From Taenia hydatigena (taxonomy: Eukaryota > Platyhelminthes > Cestoda > Cyclophyllidea > Taeniidae): a stretch of DNA of 64,000 nucleotides. This document shows positions 1 through 12,137 of this stretch, piece after piece; the stretch's first letter is position 1, and every line of letters begins with the position of its first letter. The translations under genes and the position numbers were made by a program. Location: the NCBI GenBank assembly GCA_036345935.2, contig JADWOT020000005.1, positions 20,190,369 through 20,254,368 on the forward strand, given 5' to 3'. The notes beneath the pieces are model-generated. The model was not told the DNA's origin. It worked only from the letters and a program-made list of their open reading frames with translations, and searched no databases.

Positions 1-36
1 TGACAGAGGGCTCTCTCTTTTTCCTTCTCTTCTCAG

Positions 37-791
37 TATTCCACATCACGAAGGGGAGACTTTGATTCTGATAGCAGAAGAAACGCCACAAATTCCGTAA
101 GATCCCCACTCACCTATGTGGATTGCTGAACGAATGGCCTTACAAATGCATGCCTCCATGACCAGCATGATTGGGTCTTTCAGACCACCATTGGAATGCC
201 TCCAAGCCTGCTGAGCGCAAGGCAGTAGAAAGGTCTGCTACTTAGTGGTTTCTCCTTTTTTGACATTTCTACACAGGCTTTCCATATCGCACGAAAAGGC
301 GAGCAGATAACCAATCTCCCTCAGGACTATCAGAAAGTAAGTGAATGGTGAATCTTCGCTCAATTGTACCATTCACTTCTGAAGTCGAAAGAAATTATAA
401 ATGATCTTGTCTTTATTTGTCATTTGTTGAGGACAGTTTTGGAGAGGCAAGGAGGAGACCATTGTTCCTTATGGGCAGTTATTCTCACTGAGATATTCGA
501 AGACGGAACTATAACCAGTTGTCTAATTGGTCTTAGCAGCCTATCGCCCTGGACCGCTATGATGACACACCTTGTGTAAATAGGGCAATAATGATACCCG
601 AAATGATTGGAATGTTCAAATTGCCCGGCTTGCTACCTTTGCCAACAATCATATGCCTTCTTTTCCAGCTGCTGGAGGCATTTCTAGAACAGAGAAGGGA
701 GATTCAGCGATTGCGCAAGGAGATGGTGGACAAGGATCGACTGATAGCCACCCTGGAGAAGGACATTCACATATACGAACCGTGGCGTTGA
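37..791 (+). CDS. 3' end of an unrecognised gene with C-terminal coiled coil (partial)
   Basis: This is the last part of a plus-strand gene entering from the left. Four exons can be proposed from splice consensus and frame: 37-96, 277-336, 537-575 (weakest) and 669-791, all phase 0, with stop TGA at 789-791. The last exon follows a clear ttttccag acceptor and encodes a charged amphipathic segment containing EIQRLRKEMVDKDRLIATLE, with heptad-like leucines, so a short coiled coil closes the protein and its last residues are YEPWR. The earlier exons are polar and low in hydrophobic residues. I do not recognise the family. An ion-channel, receptor or scaffold C-terminal coiled coil would look like this, but nothing seen here decides. 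An AATAAA poly(A) signal lies 33 nt after the stop. Confidence 0.5.
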
Positions 792-823
792 GTCCTTTTA
801 CTAGCTCACTCACTCATCCACCA

Positions 824-829
824 AATAAA
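824..829 (+). promoter_or_regulatory. poly(A) signal AATAAA of the left-edge gene
   Basis: A canonical AATAAA lies 33 nt downstream of the TGA stop at 789-791, on the same strand as the coiled-coil gene. Its spacing suits a 3' processing signal and supports that exon being the last one. Confidence 0.55.
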
Positions 830-1211
830 TTGTGCAGAAGGTAGTAGAGCACTTTACCAAGTTATTCCTTCCCGTTTTCCGAGGTTTTGTGAGGTCCTTT
901 TCGAAATTATTTTCCCCTTCCCCTTTTTTTCCTTTTCGTCACCCACCTCACCGCTTCGTCTCGACCTGAACCTCTATTCCGTTGACTTCTACTTTCACTC
1001 ATCTTTTGGTTTCCCCTCCTTCTCCTCCGTCACAATTTTGACGTGTCGTAGTATCTCTTGGGGCGGTGAAGACTAAGGAGAAGGAAGAAGAAAATGATCC
1101 TTCCTGTGGTCAACCCAACGACGACACAAAACCCCTATCAATCACACCCAGTGATCGACTGACTGACTTGCCTATTGTAGGTGTCCCTCCATGTCTTCTA
1201 CTCGGTCCTTC

Positions 1212-1228
1212 CACACACACACACACAC
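1212..1228. repeat. (CA)8 microsatellite
   Basis: Eight uninterrupted CA dinucleotides plus one extra C, in intergenic DNA. Confidence 0.9.
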
Positions 1229-1328
1229 CAATTCACAAAAATTTGGTATTGCGTTGTCCCTTTGATTTGAGAGAAAGGAAATAAATATGTGATCAGATTG
1301 CATTTTTGGGGTTTTAACGAAGGCAACT

Positions 1329-1350
1329 CCCTTCAGACATCTCTGAAGGG
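1329..1350. other. perfect 9-bp inverted repeat (hairpin) followed by T run
   Basis: CCCTTCAGA and TCTGAAGGG flank a 4-nt CATC loop, giving a perfect 9-bp stem, and six T residues begin three bases later (1353-1358). The stem is longer than, and different in sequence from, the metazoan histone mRNA 3' stem-loop, and no histone gene is adjacent. Function unknown; it may be chance. Confidence 0.4.
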
Positions 1351-2314
1351 TGGTTTTTTGGCCATTTAAAGAGTCACATCTGGGTCACGCCTCATTTAAA
1401 CACCGGTTGCACCTGAGTCGCTCCTGTAGCGCGGGCCCCGACCACGAGGACGCATGGCTCACCCAGCCCCGTCTGGATGACCCGACCGAGTGGTAGGACT
1501 GAAGACGCGTTCAAGACAAACATACGGTCGTGTTCCCCTGAGCGCAGGATTACATGTCGGTTGTCCGTGTGCGTTTGGACGGTAGATTTGGTAAGGAAAG
1601 GAGCAACTTATGTCTTTAACGGATTTTAAACTTTTTTTTGCAACTAAAAGCTACAAAAATGGCTAGTCCTAGGGTCCACCCCTTCACCCCACCCTTCTCA
1701 TTCCTGCCCCGCGTTTAATCGTCTTCAATCCGGATTGATCACGTGATTGTCTGGGATAGAAAAGCATGGGGAAACAAATTTGGAGGCATACGAAGGATAG
1801 GGCCATGACAAAGGATGAGGCACTGTCTTTGCATCTCGAGACGTTGGGTTGACCTTCTTCTAATCCTCTGATTAGGTGGTTTGAATCCATTCTAGAAAAG
1901 GGATTTTTTCACATCTTTGCGTTGTATTCAGGCGTACGGAGCAGGCGGGCGCATGCCATCTATGCGCAGTTTGTCATGCACACACACAAAATGAGAACAT
2001 TCTCAATCGTTGAATGGTTATTGAGTGAATGATCGGGAGCGTCGCTGCAAGACGCTTCTCATTCGCGAGCATCAGTTGTCAAGTCATCTAATCCTTCATC
2101 AGGACCAATTCTCCTGCAGTACAACCCGCTATCATACCAAGTGTTCCCCTAAAACATTGTGCGTCTGTGTAGGAAGGAGAAAAACGAGTTAGATAAGGCG
2201 ACAGGCTGACAGGTAAACCTTGTTCAGGTAGCTAATCCCAGGAGGCTTCGAGATCATTGAGCTGTTACATCTGCTACTGTGGCAGAAGCATCGATTACTG
2301 GTTGAATGAATACA

Positions 2315-2332
2315 GGATGGATGGATGGATGG
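2315..2332. repeat. GGAT tetranucleotide microsatellite
   Basis: Four full GGAT units plus a partial one in intergenic DNA. Confidence 0.85.
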
Positions 2333-2931
2333 CCGAATTCAATGTGGATAGATGGTTTCAGAAGAGGTGAGTGGTTGCGCAAATTCTAAAAAGTGGGGGG
2401 ATTTAGAACGGAAGGATTGACGATGAATGGACCCACGCAGTACCCCATCATACCACTCCCTCCCTCAATAAAAGGATTGCTATTGCAAATTTCTGAATAC
2501 TCGGGAAATATTGCAGTCATTTTCATCGTTAACTTCCTCAGGACCTGAAAGGCAGCGCAAGATCAAGATTAATCAAAATGACACAAAACCCGGTTGGCAG
2601 ATGTGGGCACGGACAATGAGCTCCTAGTGCACGTGGAGTTCCGGCTCTGAAGTTTCTAGCTTCGAGACCTGTCAATGTCCACATATGCTCGCGCAAGTAC
2701 AAATTAAGCCAGGTGAGATGGCTAGGCGAATTTAGAGCACTTCGAAGAACTCAACGCGCGTCAAGCAAGAGCTTAGACAGTCATCTACAGTCCTCTCAAC
2801 ATTGATGGGTCCCTTTACCATGATAATAGACAGGAAATACGACAGACTACCGTCTCCAGCTACCCTCTTTTTCACCTACAAAATGCACGAAAAGTAACGG
2901 CACGACCACAGCCGCAAAAGCAGTCTTGCGT

Positions 2932-5900
2932 TCATGTGACATAAGGACAAAGAAGGAAACAAATAAGAGAAGGGGGGCAATAAGCGGTTAAGAAACTAGA
3001 GGGACGGGAGCGGATAATTTTGGCGGCAGTCACTGCGTCTGCGTTGGAGGCGGCGGTGGAGGCATTAGGGCTAAAAGAGACACACAAAACAAGGAGCCAA
3101 GTTAGTCGTTGAAAAGATGCAGCATGAAATTGGAAGGAGGATGCATGGAGGGATGAGTGAAGGGTTACTCGAGCCCACCTATCCACTGGAGATGAGGAAA
3201 TATGGACGAAGGAATGGATTAATAGAGGGTGAGTGGAAAAAAAAACGACTCTACGTGAAATTTTCCAAAAATCACTCACGTTCTTGGGCTGCCGACTGAC
3301 CCCGAATTATGTTCATATCAATGCATCTAAAATGAAGCAGAAGAACTACCAACAGCGTCTTTAATTCCACATCCGACTGGCTAAATGGCACCAGACGATT
3401 GAAAAGCCCTACACGAAAACATCAACCAATAAAATTGAAGAGCAAAACCACTCTCCCTCTCCCACCGGAATCTAATCACTCTGTGTGGGGCGAACAACAT
3501 CTACTTTGAAGTCCTAAAACTTTGAACCTCCCTTTTCAACCAACTTACTCGGGTCTTTCTCCCTGCTTCTGAAAATGCCTTCTACGAAGGTAAATAGCCA
3601 ATCCAGTAATCAGTCCCAAAAGGACAAGAATTGCCGCTGGAAGGGAAAAAGAGAAGCGATATTTTAATTTCACCGATATTTTTTCGGTTAGTCAACAATG
3701 GGTGTCCTTCAGGCAAGAAAAGGGCACAACAGAAGCCCTATCGAATCATTTATAGCCTGTCGAGAACTGATCTGAATCGTTTGACCATTTTTGGTGGATT
3801 CAACGACCACAAAATGGGCGATGCTCGTGGTACCTTTGCGGTGGAAACAAGGGCCTTCGCGAAGTGCTAGTACGCAAGTTAATGCTAACGGGATGCATGT
3901 AATTTTACCTTTAATAACGCAATTAAATCTGCCTCGACTGGATTAAGGCGAAAAATTGGACATGTCCACTTCCTCCGTAGGGTAGGCGAAACGCTCACTT
4001 CTGCAGGAATTAGAAAAGAAAAAAAATATCTACTGGAGACCGGAGCTCCTACTTCTATCACTTCCATCTATCCCTCTCTTTTTGGCCATGTGCTTTGGAG
4101 CACATTAAATTTCTAACTTATTTAGATGAGTCAACGACCAATGAAAAGGGCTCGCAACACGTCCACCACTCGGTGATGCGGAGATAACTAGCCAATTAGA
4201 ATCCACCAACTTATACTTTTTATCTTTTCCATCAAACAACTTTTTAAAAAGTGCGTTAATGTGATACAGATGTGTTTACGCGTGATTCTCTGGCTCAGGT
4301 AAGAAAACAGGGGCGTCACATATGTGACGCCAGTAGATAACGTACCACAATCCACATTTACCGGAATCATAATTTACCATTTATAAGTACTTCTCAATAA
4401 ATTTCAAATTTTTCTACGCCTTGCCCTAGCCGCCCCTTGTTTCCATCGCACTTTCATCCCCCCCCCCCGTCAGTTGCCTCTCCTACCTCAAATTCGCACG
4501 AGCTGATGTCAGAAAAGAGTTTTAATCAACCCTTGAAGAAAGTCGATCCGAATAGCACGGAAGATGAGGACGAGTATGGGGCAGGATTCCCCTTCACGAG
4601 TAAATTCTACGACGTAAGGTGCTACGCTAACCTTCACCAAGCCCACTGATTGGTCAATTCCAGATCATTCGTAAAAACACCTGGTGAGGCTGCTCGCCTA
4701 GGTATCCTCTTTCGGAGGTGAAGTGATTTGTGTCTTTGAAGTGTGGCATGGTCCAGAGACAAGAATTGCTACCCTCATTAGCAGGGCGACACAAGCCAAT
4801 CAGGAACTGAAAAAGGCTCGATACTTCCTTGTTGTAAGCAAGACATGCGAAAGAGGGACGTAAGAAACAAACTGACGGCCTTTTGATCTTCTCGCCTGCC
4901 ATCTACCAGCTTTTCCGATAACTTGCCCCACCAGTTGAGGCGAGTATCGACAAATTGCTGTGCTATGCTCCATGCTGAACCCTTGGTCTGGCTTCAGAGC
5001 ACTTCAATGTGCCCGTAGCAACAGATGCCGTGGCGACTAAAATTAATTAGCGGGGCATGAATCCTGCCTGAATAAACACTCGTCAAGAAACAACCTCGGC
5101 TCGTCCCAGAATTGGCTAAGCATTCAGTTGTCCAGGTGAAGTTGCAGCATCGGATGGCAGTTTAACGAACATCTTTCATCTCCCATTTTTGGCATACTTA
5201 AAGTCATCGTAGGAATGGATAGGCGAAAATGGAGGAGAGAGATGAGAGAATAATGGCGAGTAGACAGAATCTGGCCAAAATAAACGCCAAGTCAACATTA
5301 CACACGATGGTTACTGTCAAAGATGAAGAGAAAGTTTAACTACCAATGGGGAGCGATCATCATAAATATCGTAAATTGGGAGAATAGCACCAGGTAAGGA
5401 AAATGAACAAACAAAGTATTTTTTCAGCACCTACCAAGGACAAGAATAATGAAGAGTGGTAACGGCAAGTTCCCGATTCGACCGGTGCCTACAATGCGCT
5501 CAGTGATCAGAGATGCAATAAGAAAGGTGGTTGAAAAATGTCTAACGATAGGATGAAAATGACATACAAAGATAGTTTGACTCGTCAGACCCGTCAAAGC
5601 AGTTGTCAACACCGTCACAAGTTATGCTATCCGGAATGCAATGGTCCCGTGAGTTGAAACAGCGAAAGTGATCAGCTGGACAACTGAATGTGTTCCCCAA
5701 AACTGTTAGTGCGCAAGACAAAAGACTTGTTGATAAAGTAAAACAGAATTAAGCCTGATCCAAAAGAAAAACAGTAAAATGCAAACGATAGAGGACCAGT
5801 TGGTACAGATGGGTTTGGAGTGCTACTGAACTAAAATTAGTAGAGAGGACAGTCGACTCCAAGGTGTTTACAGGTCACGTATTTTAGAGGTAAATGCGCC

Positions 5901-8900
5901 GCCACACCCACCGTAGATAATTCGGTAATCTTACCTTAATGACATAAGTTTTTTTAAACACATAGGCGCCAAAAAAACACATTAAGGTGGACTGATTTGT
6001 TTGTTAAAAACGCCAAATTCGTCTGCTTCCGTTTTAGATTATCCAATCAATTAGATACACAAAGAAACATGACAGTTGCCCTATTACATTTTTGGAGTAT
6101 AGGAGTGAATCTAAAAGCACAAATTCCTCCCAACGAGTGGCGGTGTGTTTTAAGGCATCGATGCAACATTGTTTATTTATTATAACAAGCGGATGCAATG
6201 AATGCTTGAACAGGACAGATGGAACCTTATTTTTAGACATTTAAGCGAACTTCGGTACAGATCAGTACGGCGAGGTAGGCGAACTCTGGTGCATCCAGGA
6301 TTTTCGTTTTTACTTCTGCTCGTAGTCTTGCCAATGTCCTCCCAGTATTTCTGTGCATCCATAATTAGTTTCTCACCAAATTGGCATGGCTTTTCGCGGC
6401 TCTAGGATAAAACTCGAGACAGAACGGCCGCGTTTCACAAAGGCCCATTTTCGCGCCAATATCGAGGGGTTAAACGGAGAGGGAACCTTGCGCTAATCGG
6501 CCCCCCAAAATCCATGGGCGTCCTGTGACCCCAGTAACGGCGAGGAGACCAATCGCTGAACAATGGTGGACCAATTGGAGCTCGATGAATCGCCGAAAAC
6601 GATGACAAAGGAGCGAAAAAGGAACACATACACACATAATTTTAGTAGCAGTTCAAGAGCGGCAGTTTTGTGATTACCGCTGCGAATTAGAGTGCCTTGA
6701 TGAAATCTTTAAAAAGCACTTAAAGTTGGCTCGCAAATAGCTTCTAACTTGAGATATTTGACCGAAATCGAATTGCCCTTCCCGACCAAAAACTTGTCAA
6801 CAATTTATTTCGTTCATATGTACTTCCCGTTTTGAAATAATATTTCCAAAGTAGTGACATCATTAGTACTGCTCAAGTTCGTAGAGAACATCGCCAAAAT
6901 ACGGTGGGTTAGAAAAAATGTGCAGCACCTTGGGAGCACTTAAAAGAGCCGTCAATAAAAGTAGCTTTGTCAGTAGTATTGCAGCTCGCAGACATGACTA
7001 GGCTAGAATCAGTGCCACTTTATTGCTTAGAAGAAATAACCGAATCACGTAAAGAAAGGATTGCACGAACCACAACGACATCGCAAAAGAGTGGAGGTAA
7101 ATCAGCCGCATCGACATTTATGTAAAGTGACAGGCGTGCATAACACCCAAGACAATGGGAAGAGGCAGAATTCGGGGATTGGGCGCGCCCGAACGGCTGA
7201 CAACACTATTTGGGTGGATTCAGATGCATGGGCCTACCAATACCGGTAGCTCAGTAGGTGGTGCAGCCGTCATCATTACTATCAGTAGCACAGTAAGTAG
7301 CATGTTTTCAAAATGCTGTTGCCTTAATGAGATTAATTTGGGAGAAACGATTATTTTACTTTGAATCTGAAATATCTGTTGAAAGTGGTTGAATGGCAGC
7401 TCTATCAGTAGCACAATAAGCAGTTCAAATATCCAAAGTAATGAAAGAAAAAAGATAACAGAAATAAAGGTCGACCAACAGAGGCTTAAAAGGACTACCA
7501 TGGCAGCCTTACCAATATAAGCAGAGTAATAAGCAGCATAGCCATTACCGAGTGTAAGCAAATGTAAACCTACAGAATGGAGTGACGGTAATCTCAAAGC
7601 TGTTTCTATCACCAAATGTGGCAGGATCAAACTCCACCATCAACTTCCGACCCGGCATTGAGGTCTGAACTACAGTGTTGACGAACGCTGCGCCTGTGTC
7701 ACACGTGGCCTTTAACTAGAAAAGACAAGAACAAAGTAACACGAATCCTTCCACTAACCAGCAAACACGTGGCAGCATTCTGTTCTCACCGGGCCCCCCC
7801 CCCTCTGGCGTGTACAAATTGTCCTGAGGTTCCCGCTTTTATGACCAACTCCGAGGTCACTCTCGCTCAACCCCTCCTGATTAGCTAATATTACGACTAA
7901 ATACACTTTGACTGTCCTAATGCTCACTATAAGGTCAAGATCAATCAAACGACTTAAAATATGCGAAGTGGAGACAGCCAGCCGGCAGTAAAGCATGCCT
8001 ATGTTCTACTCGCTTATCGACAGATAAAGGAGTCAGTATCTCAGTCTTGCCTATTGAAAGCCCAGATTGGAAGTTCGACAGGACACCAACCCAAGCAGAT
8101 AAAGCTCAGCCTACAACAATCCCCATACGAGAATGGCTTCTGGTATTACACATAGCCCTAACCTAGTGAGTGTCAAGGTCCGAAAGTTTAACCAAATATT
8201 TATTTCCAATTGAGTCCACTTTTTCAGGCTAAACAAATAGGCAAATAAGCGTTCTACTGCAGCACCAATTCGCTGAATCCATAACTAACAACTGAGACAC
8301 CGTCAAGTTTAGTCATCCAGACAACCGGTTAAGTTTAATGTCATTAAGAAGAGCAGACACAGCAGTTTAAACAGACAAGCATAGTAAGAAGCCAAAATTG
8401 CAGTGAATCATACCCTCGGAGGGAAGAGAGAGTTTCTGCACACCCCGACTAGGGATTTTGAGCATGCTAAATAGCCTAGTATCATTATCCTGAAAAACAG
8501 TATGCTCTGTGATGAAGCAGGACGCTTAAACCGGTTGATAATTACTACAGTTGATTAGTTTGAGAGAGGTAGCAAATACGGACCTTACTTGGCAAGCTAC
8601 TTTGGGTCGATTTGAGGGTTACAATTAGTGTTGCTAATGTTTGTAAAATCCTATCGTTTTTTCAACTACCACTTAAGAAGCCAAGATCCCAGTCAGTAAA
8701 TAGTTCTCAGACCAATCAAGTTAAACAAAGACCTTTGGCTTTGCACGTCTTATGTGAGCTGCAACCGCAAGAGCACTATGTGCAACGGTAGACGTCAGCA
8801 TCCACACCGTAGACCACTTCAAACCAGACACGGTTAAAAAAGGTGGTAGACAGTGGTGATTAGGCAGGACGTAAAAATAAGCGTAAACACAACAGATACC

Positions 8901-9842
8901 TGTCTGTAAAGAAGGACTCAAACTCGGTGCGGAGCAAGGATAGGATATACAGCCGCGAAGTCAAAAGGCATCTGAGCAGTGCATTCGTTTCAAAAATGAT
9001 CATAAATCTATCCTCCTTTCCAACATCACGTTTGGTGCATGGAACACGCTTGATCTGTCACTCCGATTATAACAGTCAAAAGGACAAAAACGACTTGGGA
9101 GCATATGCAACTCCATGGAGCCATCTGGACAGTAATGATAAATGACGAAATTTGGCAAGACTTCTTCAGCACTAGAATTTGCACCTTTCTTCCCAAAACG
9201 CCTCCCCTATTATGTCTCATTTCATCATCTCATGCTAATTAACTCCATCAATAATTTATCCACTCCGGATGCATAAAAGTGCGCAAAACAAGTACTCGAT
9301 TTTGTTTAAGCAAAAATCCTTTAAGTTGAATGAAAAATTAGAGAAGCACATACATTGAAAGACAAAGCACACGGAAGTGGATTGAAGAAAGGTAAAAATA
9401 TAGACCACTTACTAGTTGATTATCATCACCCGGTTGGTAAATTTTAATAGAAGGGAAATTTTCTGATTCAGGAATCTCGTTAATCCTTAAAGTAGAATAT
9501 TCAGAGATAGAAAAGCTAGGACAGTCTCCCTGTAGCTCCAATTTGTTGATCCGCACACTCAAGTAGTAGTCAGTGTAGACGGAATCAAGAAAGCACTTAG
9601 TGCTCCCACGAATATCACGGCCGGAGAGAACAATGCTGTCGAAACGAATGGGATTTTCGGGACTCTGAAAGCATTCTAAGGCCTCAACTAAAGAAATAGA
9701 TAAAGGGAAAAAGAAGGGAAACACTTACTGAACTCTGTTCTTGAATCAATGAGTGGAGGGAGGAACAGTAAAAGAGGTAGGAATAACCTAAAACCATAAC
9801 AAACACGAAAGGCGATACTTACCAATGCATTTACGGTTGGTT
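2932..9842 (-). CDS. single-CUB-domain type I membrane protein (7 exons, 254 aa)
   Basis: Assembled on the minus strand from exons 9823-9842 (ATG at 9830-9828), 9729-9787, 9413-9687, 7574-7715, 5435-5488, 3549-3636 and 2932-3070. All phases join and the coding length is 765 nt. Exon 1 plus 2 give a hydrophobic signal peptide (about residues 1-17, [12 protein letters not shown] core). Residues 28-162 resemble a CUB domain, with Cys28, Cys54, Cys78 and Cys119 in the usual order, a second-half pattern around [11 protein letters not shown] and FEITVTPF, and an extra Cys162. Residues about 170-195 form one transmembrane helix, followed by a basic RRRH stop-transfer and a short cytoplasmic tail. 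The transmembrane helix is split by an intron (exons 5 and 6). The last exon is chosen because a strong donor (CCCGA|GTAAGT) matches its acceptor in phase; without that splice the protein stops at once after RPE. Role inferred only: a surface adhesion or receptor protein. Introns of 1.7-2.1 kb show nothing recognisable. Confidence 0.72.
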
Positions 9843-10895
9843 CTGTAAAAAAATACAAGCATACGAAGTTCAAACCAAGTTAAAAACAAAGACAATCTTT
9901 GTAAACTCCAAATTTAATTTAATAGTGCCAAAAATTTGCACAAAAGCAAAACAAATAAACTGATCTTCACCATAATTAGATCAAGTCTAAGCGCATAAAT
10001 TTCAAAAATATAACATTGAAACAAGGAGACTAAATAAACATACTAACAATAAGTGTCACATGACTAAGCTTGATTTTAAGTTCCTGTGATTATGGACACA
10101 GCGCTTTGAAGTAAATTGCACTCCAATTTACTTCCGGTTACTTACAACGGCACCAGTGACAAACTTAAAGCAATTCATAATTGTAAGCCAATAGGCGCAC
10201 AGCAGAGCAAAACCTTGAGAATAAAGTTACGATGTCGATGAGATAAAACAAACTTGATACACGGTAAGGCTTTACAATTCAATATCAGTAGTAGAGTGCT
10301 TTCAAAAGCGTCATAATGTATTTCTTACAAAAATAGTCAAATTTATTAATTAGACATGACGTCACGTTAGGTTGTCATTACAAAAAATTGAGTACCAAAT
10401 CAGCGTTCCAGCTTACTCACAATGAGGTATTATACAAAAGTCCCAAGTTCGTGTAAAGTCTCTTTGTGTTACCCATCTTGCTCAAAATCTTTCGACTAGC
10501 CTAAGATCTTTTCAAACTCTACAAGATTACTCTCAACCGGATGACTCACCATGCCTTTTTCTTCTTACAATTATTTTGTAACATCGATTTAAAATTTTTA
10601 TAGGGTTACACAAGACGAATTAAACATTAACCATTCAGGGTCTTCGAGATGTCCACTTTGAAGGCAACTTCATATTTGAAGCAAGTCGCTTTCCACCATC
10701 AGAACCAAGCAACTGATGTCTCCATTCGGTGCGACTTGGGTTCAGAAGGTCACCATCTTGGCGGCTCGTACTAATTTTATTTCCATCCGCCCAATTCAAT
10801 TTACTTGTCAAGCTATTTAAACACAAAAATCGATAGCTACCACGTGACATCCACACACGATCGTTTACACCTACAGTACTTGCTCCAACCTCATA
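9843..10895. other. intergenic, AT-rich, no gene seen
   Basis: This lies between the 5' end of the minus-strand CUB gene and the plus-strand small membrane protein gene, so it probably holds divergent promoters. No frame with coding character, repeat copy or RNA gene was recognised. Confidence 0.5.
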
Positions 10896-11180
10896 ATGTC
10901 TCCGTACATGACTCGATCTAGATGCCGATCGGAAGTAATCATCCCACCTCCTCTATGCGCTTCCACACCAAAGAGGTCAAGGCCAAAACGCGCATCACGC
11001 AGAAGGGAGAGAGGAGACACCACAACTACGGTACGGAGCACTACATCACATGAGAGTTCCAACATATGTAAACTAATGATGAGGGCATATCAAATCCTTA
11101 CTTATTTGATCTCAGCTGTACTTGTCATTGGAGGCTGGATCCTTATCCAACAGTTCTTCCTTAGCAAATTCCTTCCCTAG
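10896..11180 (+). CDS. small tail-anchored-like membrane protein (94 aa, unrecognised)
   Basis: A single open frame of 94 codons plus stop, starting at the first ATG after a splice-acceptor-like site (cacctacag, 21 nt upstream of the ATG), as seen before many genes in this window. The first 65 residues are polar and very basic, with an RSRPKRASRRRER stretch; residues about 67-88 (QILTYLISAVLVIGGWILI) form one hydrophobic helix, followed by a six-residue end, so a C-terminal anchor in the ER or nuclear envelope is possible. No family was recognised. It lies 270 nt before the lectin-like gene on the same strand. It could also be a chance open frame. Confidence 0.42.
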   Translation: MSPYMTRSRCRSEVIIPPPLCASTPKRSRPKRASRRRERGDTTTTVRSTTSHESSNICKLMMRAYQILTYLISAVLVIGGWILIQQFFLSKFLP

Positions 11181-11450
11181 CCCAATTACTGACTCCCCTA
11201 GGCAAAGTGTACAGAGGTGAATAAGATTGCTGAGTTAACGTCTAATCGGCCTTCTGGTTTACCTTCCCACTCACAATGTCATCAAACAGAAAGAGGGAAG
11301 AAGTGCGACCTGAGTTGAATTTTTGGGTTTCGCCTTATGCATAACTTAAATCGAGAGACAACGTGATTAGCAAACCAAATCGCTCGCTTATTAGTTAACC
11401 AAACTAATTGATTGGCATATCGATTTTTACATGCAAAAGAACAACAAAAA

Positions 11451-12137
11451 ATGCGGCAATTTGAAGTGATTCTAGCATTTGCCTTAGCGCCGTTCACTTG
11501 GTCAAATGATCGAGAAATCTTTAATCCCAATGGTCCTGAGTTTGAGAGCACGAGTGGACGCTTCACCTACGCGATATTCGCCTCCGTCGGAGTGAGCCAC
11601 TCCAAAGCTGTAGAGATGTGCTCCACCTTCTATCCCCAGGGGAGATTAGCCTGGCTAGGAGACAGAGAGGTGGAGCCCCTGAGAGCCATAATTGACCAGG
11701 CGATAGCCTTTCACTACATGAATTTCAATAACTTCTTTTGGATCGATGGTCAGCTGGAGGATGCCAGTTGTAGGCCTCAGAATACATCCTGCAAGTGGAC
11801 TGCATCGCCTTGCAGCTATGTGGAAAGTGGAGCCAACAGGAACTTCACAAACAATGACGTGGTATTTCACAAGCCTAGAAAAGTCGTCGCAGCCAACAAG
11901 AGCGCGGGAGTCGAGCCCTACTGGCCTGTTTTACTGCCCAATGTCAACATGGAATTCGAGGCGCCGGACGTGTTCATTCTCACTGCAGCGCCAGGCTACG
12001 TGAAGGGTGGATTCATCTGCGCTCATGGGGGCGATTTCAGCGGGTGTCCCTTCGGCTTCACGCAGGTGGCCGCAACCCGAGTACCTGAAAAACTTGTTCC
12101 GAAGGTAGTAACCACCAAAAAGCTGTGTGGTTGGTAA
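11451..12137 (+). CDS. secreted C-type-lectin-like protein, intronless (228 aa)
   Basis: An uninterrupted frame with ATG at 11451 and stop TAA at 12135-12137. The first ~18 residues (MRQFEVILAFALAPFTWS) look like a signal peptide. The body has C-type-lectin hallmarks in order: an early Cys in KAVEMCSTFYPQGRLAWL, the FFWIDGQ element (usually WIG), a mid-domain cysteine pair in ASCRPQNTSCKW, and a late FICAHGG like the closing Cys of the fold. Canonical calcium/sugar motifs (EPN or QPD, WND) are absent, so calcium-dependent sugar binding is doubtful. Several N-x-S/T sites fit a secreted glycoprotein. The ORF opens further upstream only through a TTG codon. A donor-like GGTAAAA overlaps the stop, so a spliced longer form cannot be excluded. 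It is one of three predicted surface or secreted proteins at 3-13 kb. Confidence 0.6.
   Translation: MRQFEVILAFALAPFTWSNDREIFNPNGPEFESTSGRFTYAIFASVGVSHSKAVEMCSTFYPQGRLAWLGDREVEPLRAIIDQAIAFHYMNFNNFFWIDGQLEDASCRPQNTSCKWTASPCSYVESGANRNFTNNDVVFHKPRKVVAANKSAGVEPYWPVLLPNVNMEFEAPDVFILTAAPGYVKGGFICAHGGDFSGCPFGFTQVAATRVPEKLVPKVVTTKKLCGW

Larger units (their letters stand above)
830..2931. other. intergenic stretch without a recognisable gene
   Basis: No open frame here has splice context or protein-like composition. The stretch holds a pyrimidine-rich zone (about 880-1030), a (CA)8 microsatellite at 1212-1228, a perfect 9-bp hairpin at 1329-1350 followed by a T run, a GC-rich patch around 1380-1590, and a GGAT microsatellite at 2315-2332. 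It separates the plus-strand left-edge gene from the end of the minus-strand CUB gene. Confidence 0.6.

Noticed and set aside
1380..1600. GC-rich patch considered as a tRNA or rRNA fragment
   Set aside because: No cloverleaf, TTCGA arm or rRNA landmark could be found.
2932..3279. Whole minus-strand ORF 2932-3279 as an independent gene
   Set aside because: Only its 3' part (2932-3070) behaves as an exon, behind a strong acceptor in phase with the CUB gene; the upstream part is intron.
9026..9220. Minus-strand ORF with Cys-rich composition inside the large CUB-gene intron
   Set aside because: The flanking CUB exons join directly in phase and complete the domain. No acceptor gives a compatible phase for this segment.
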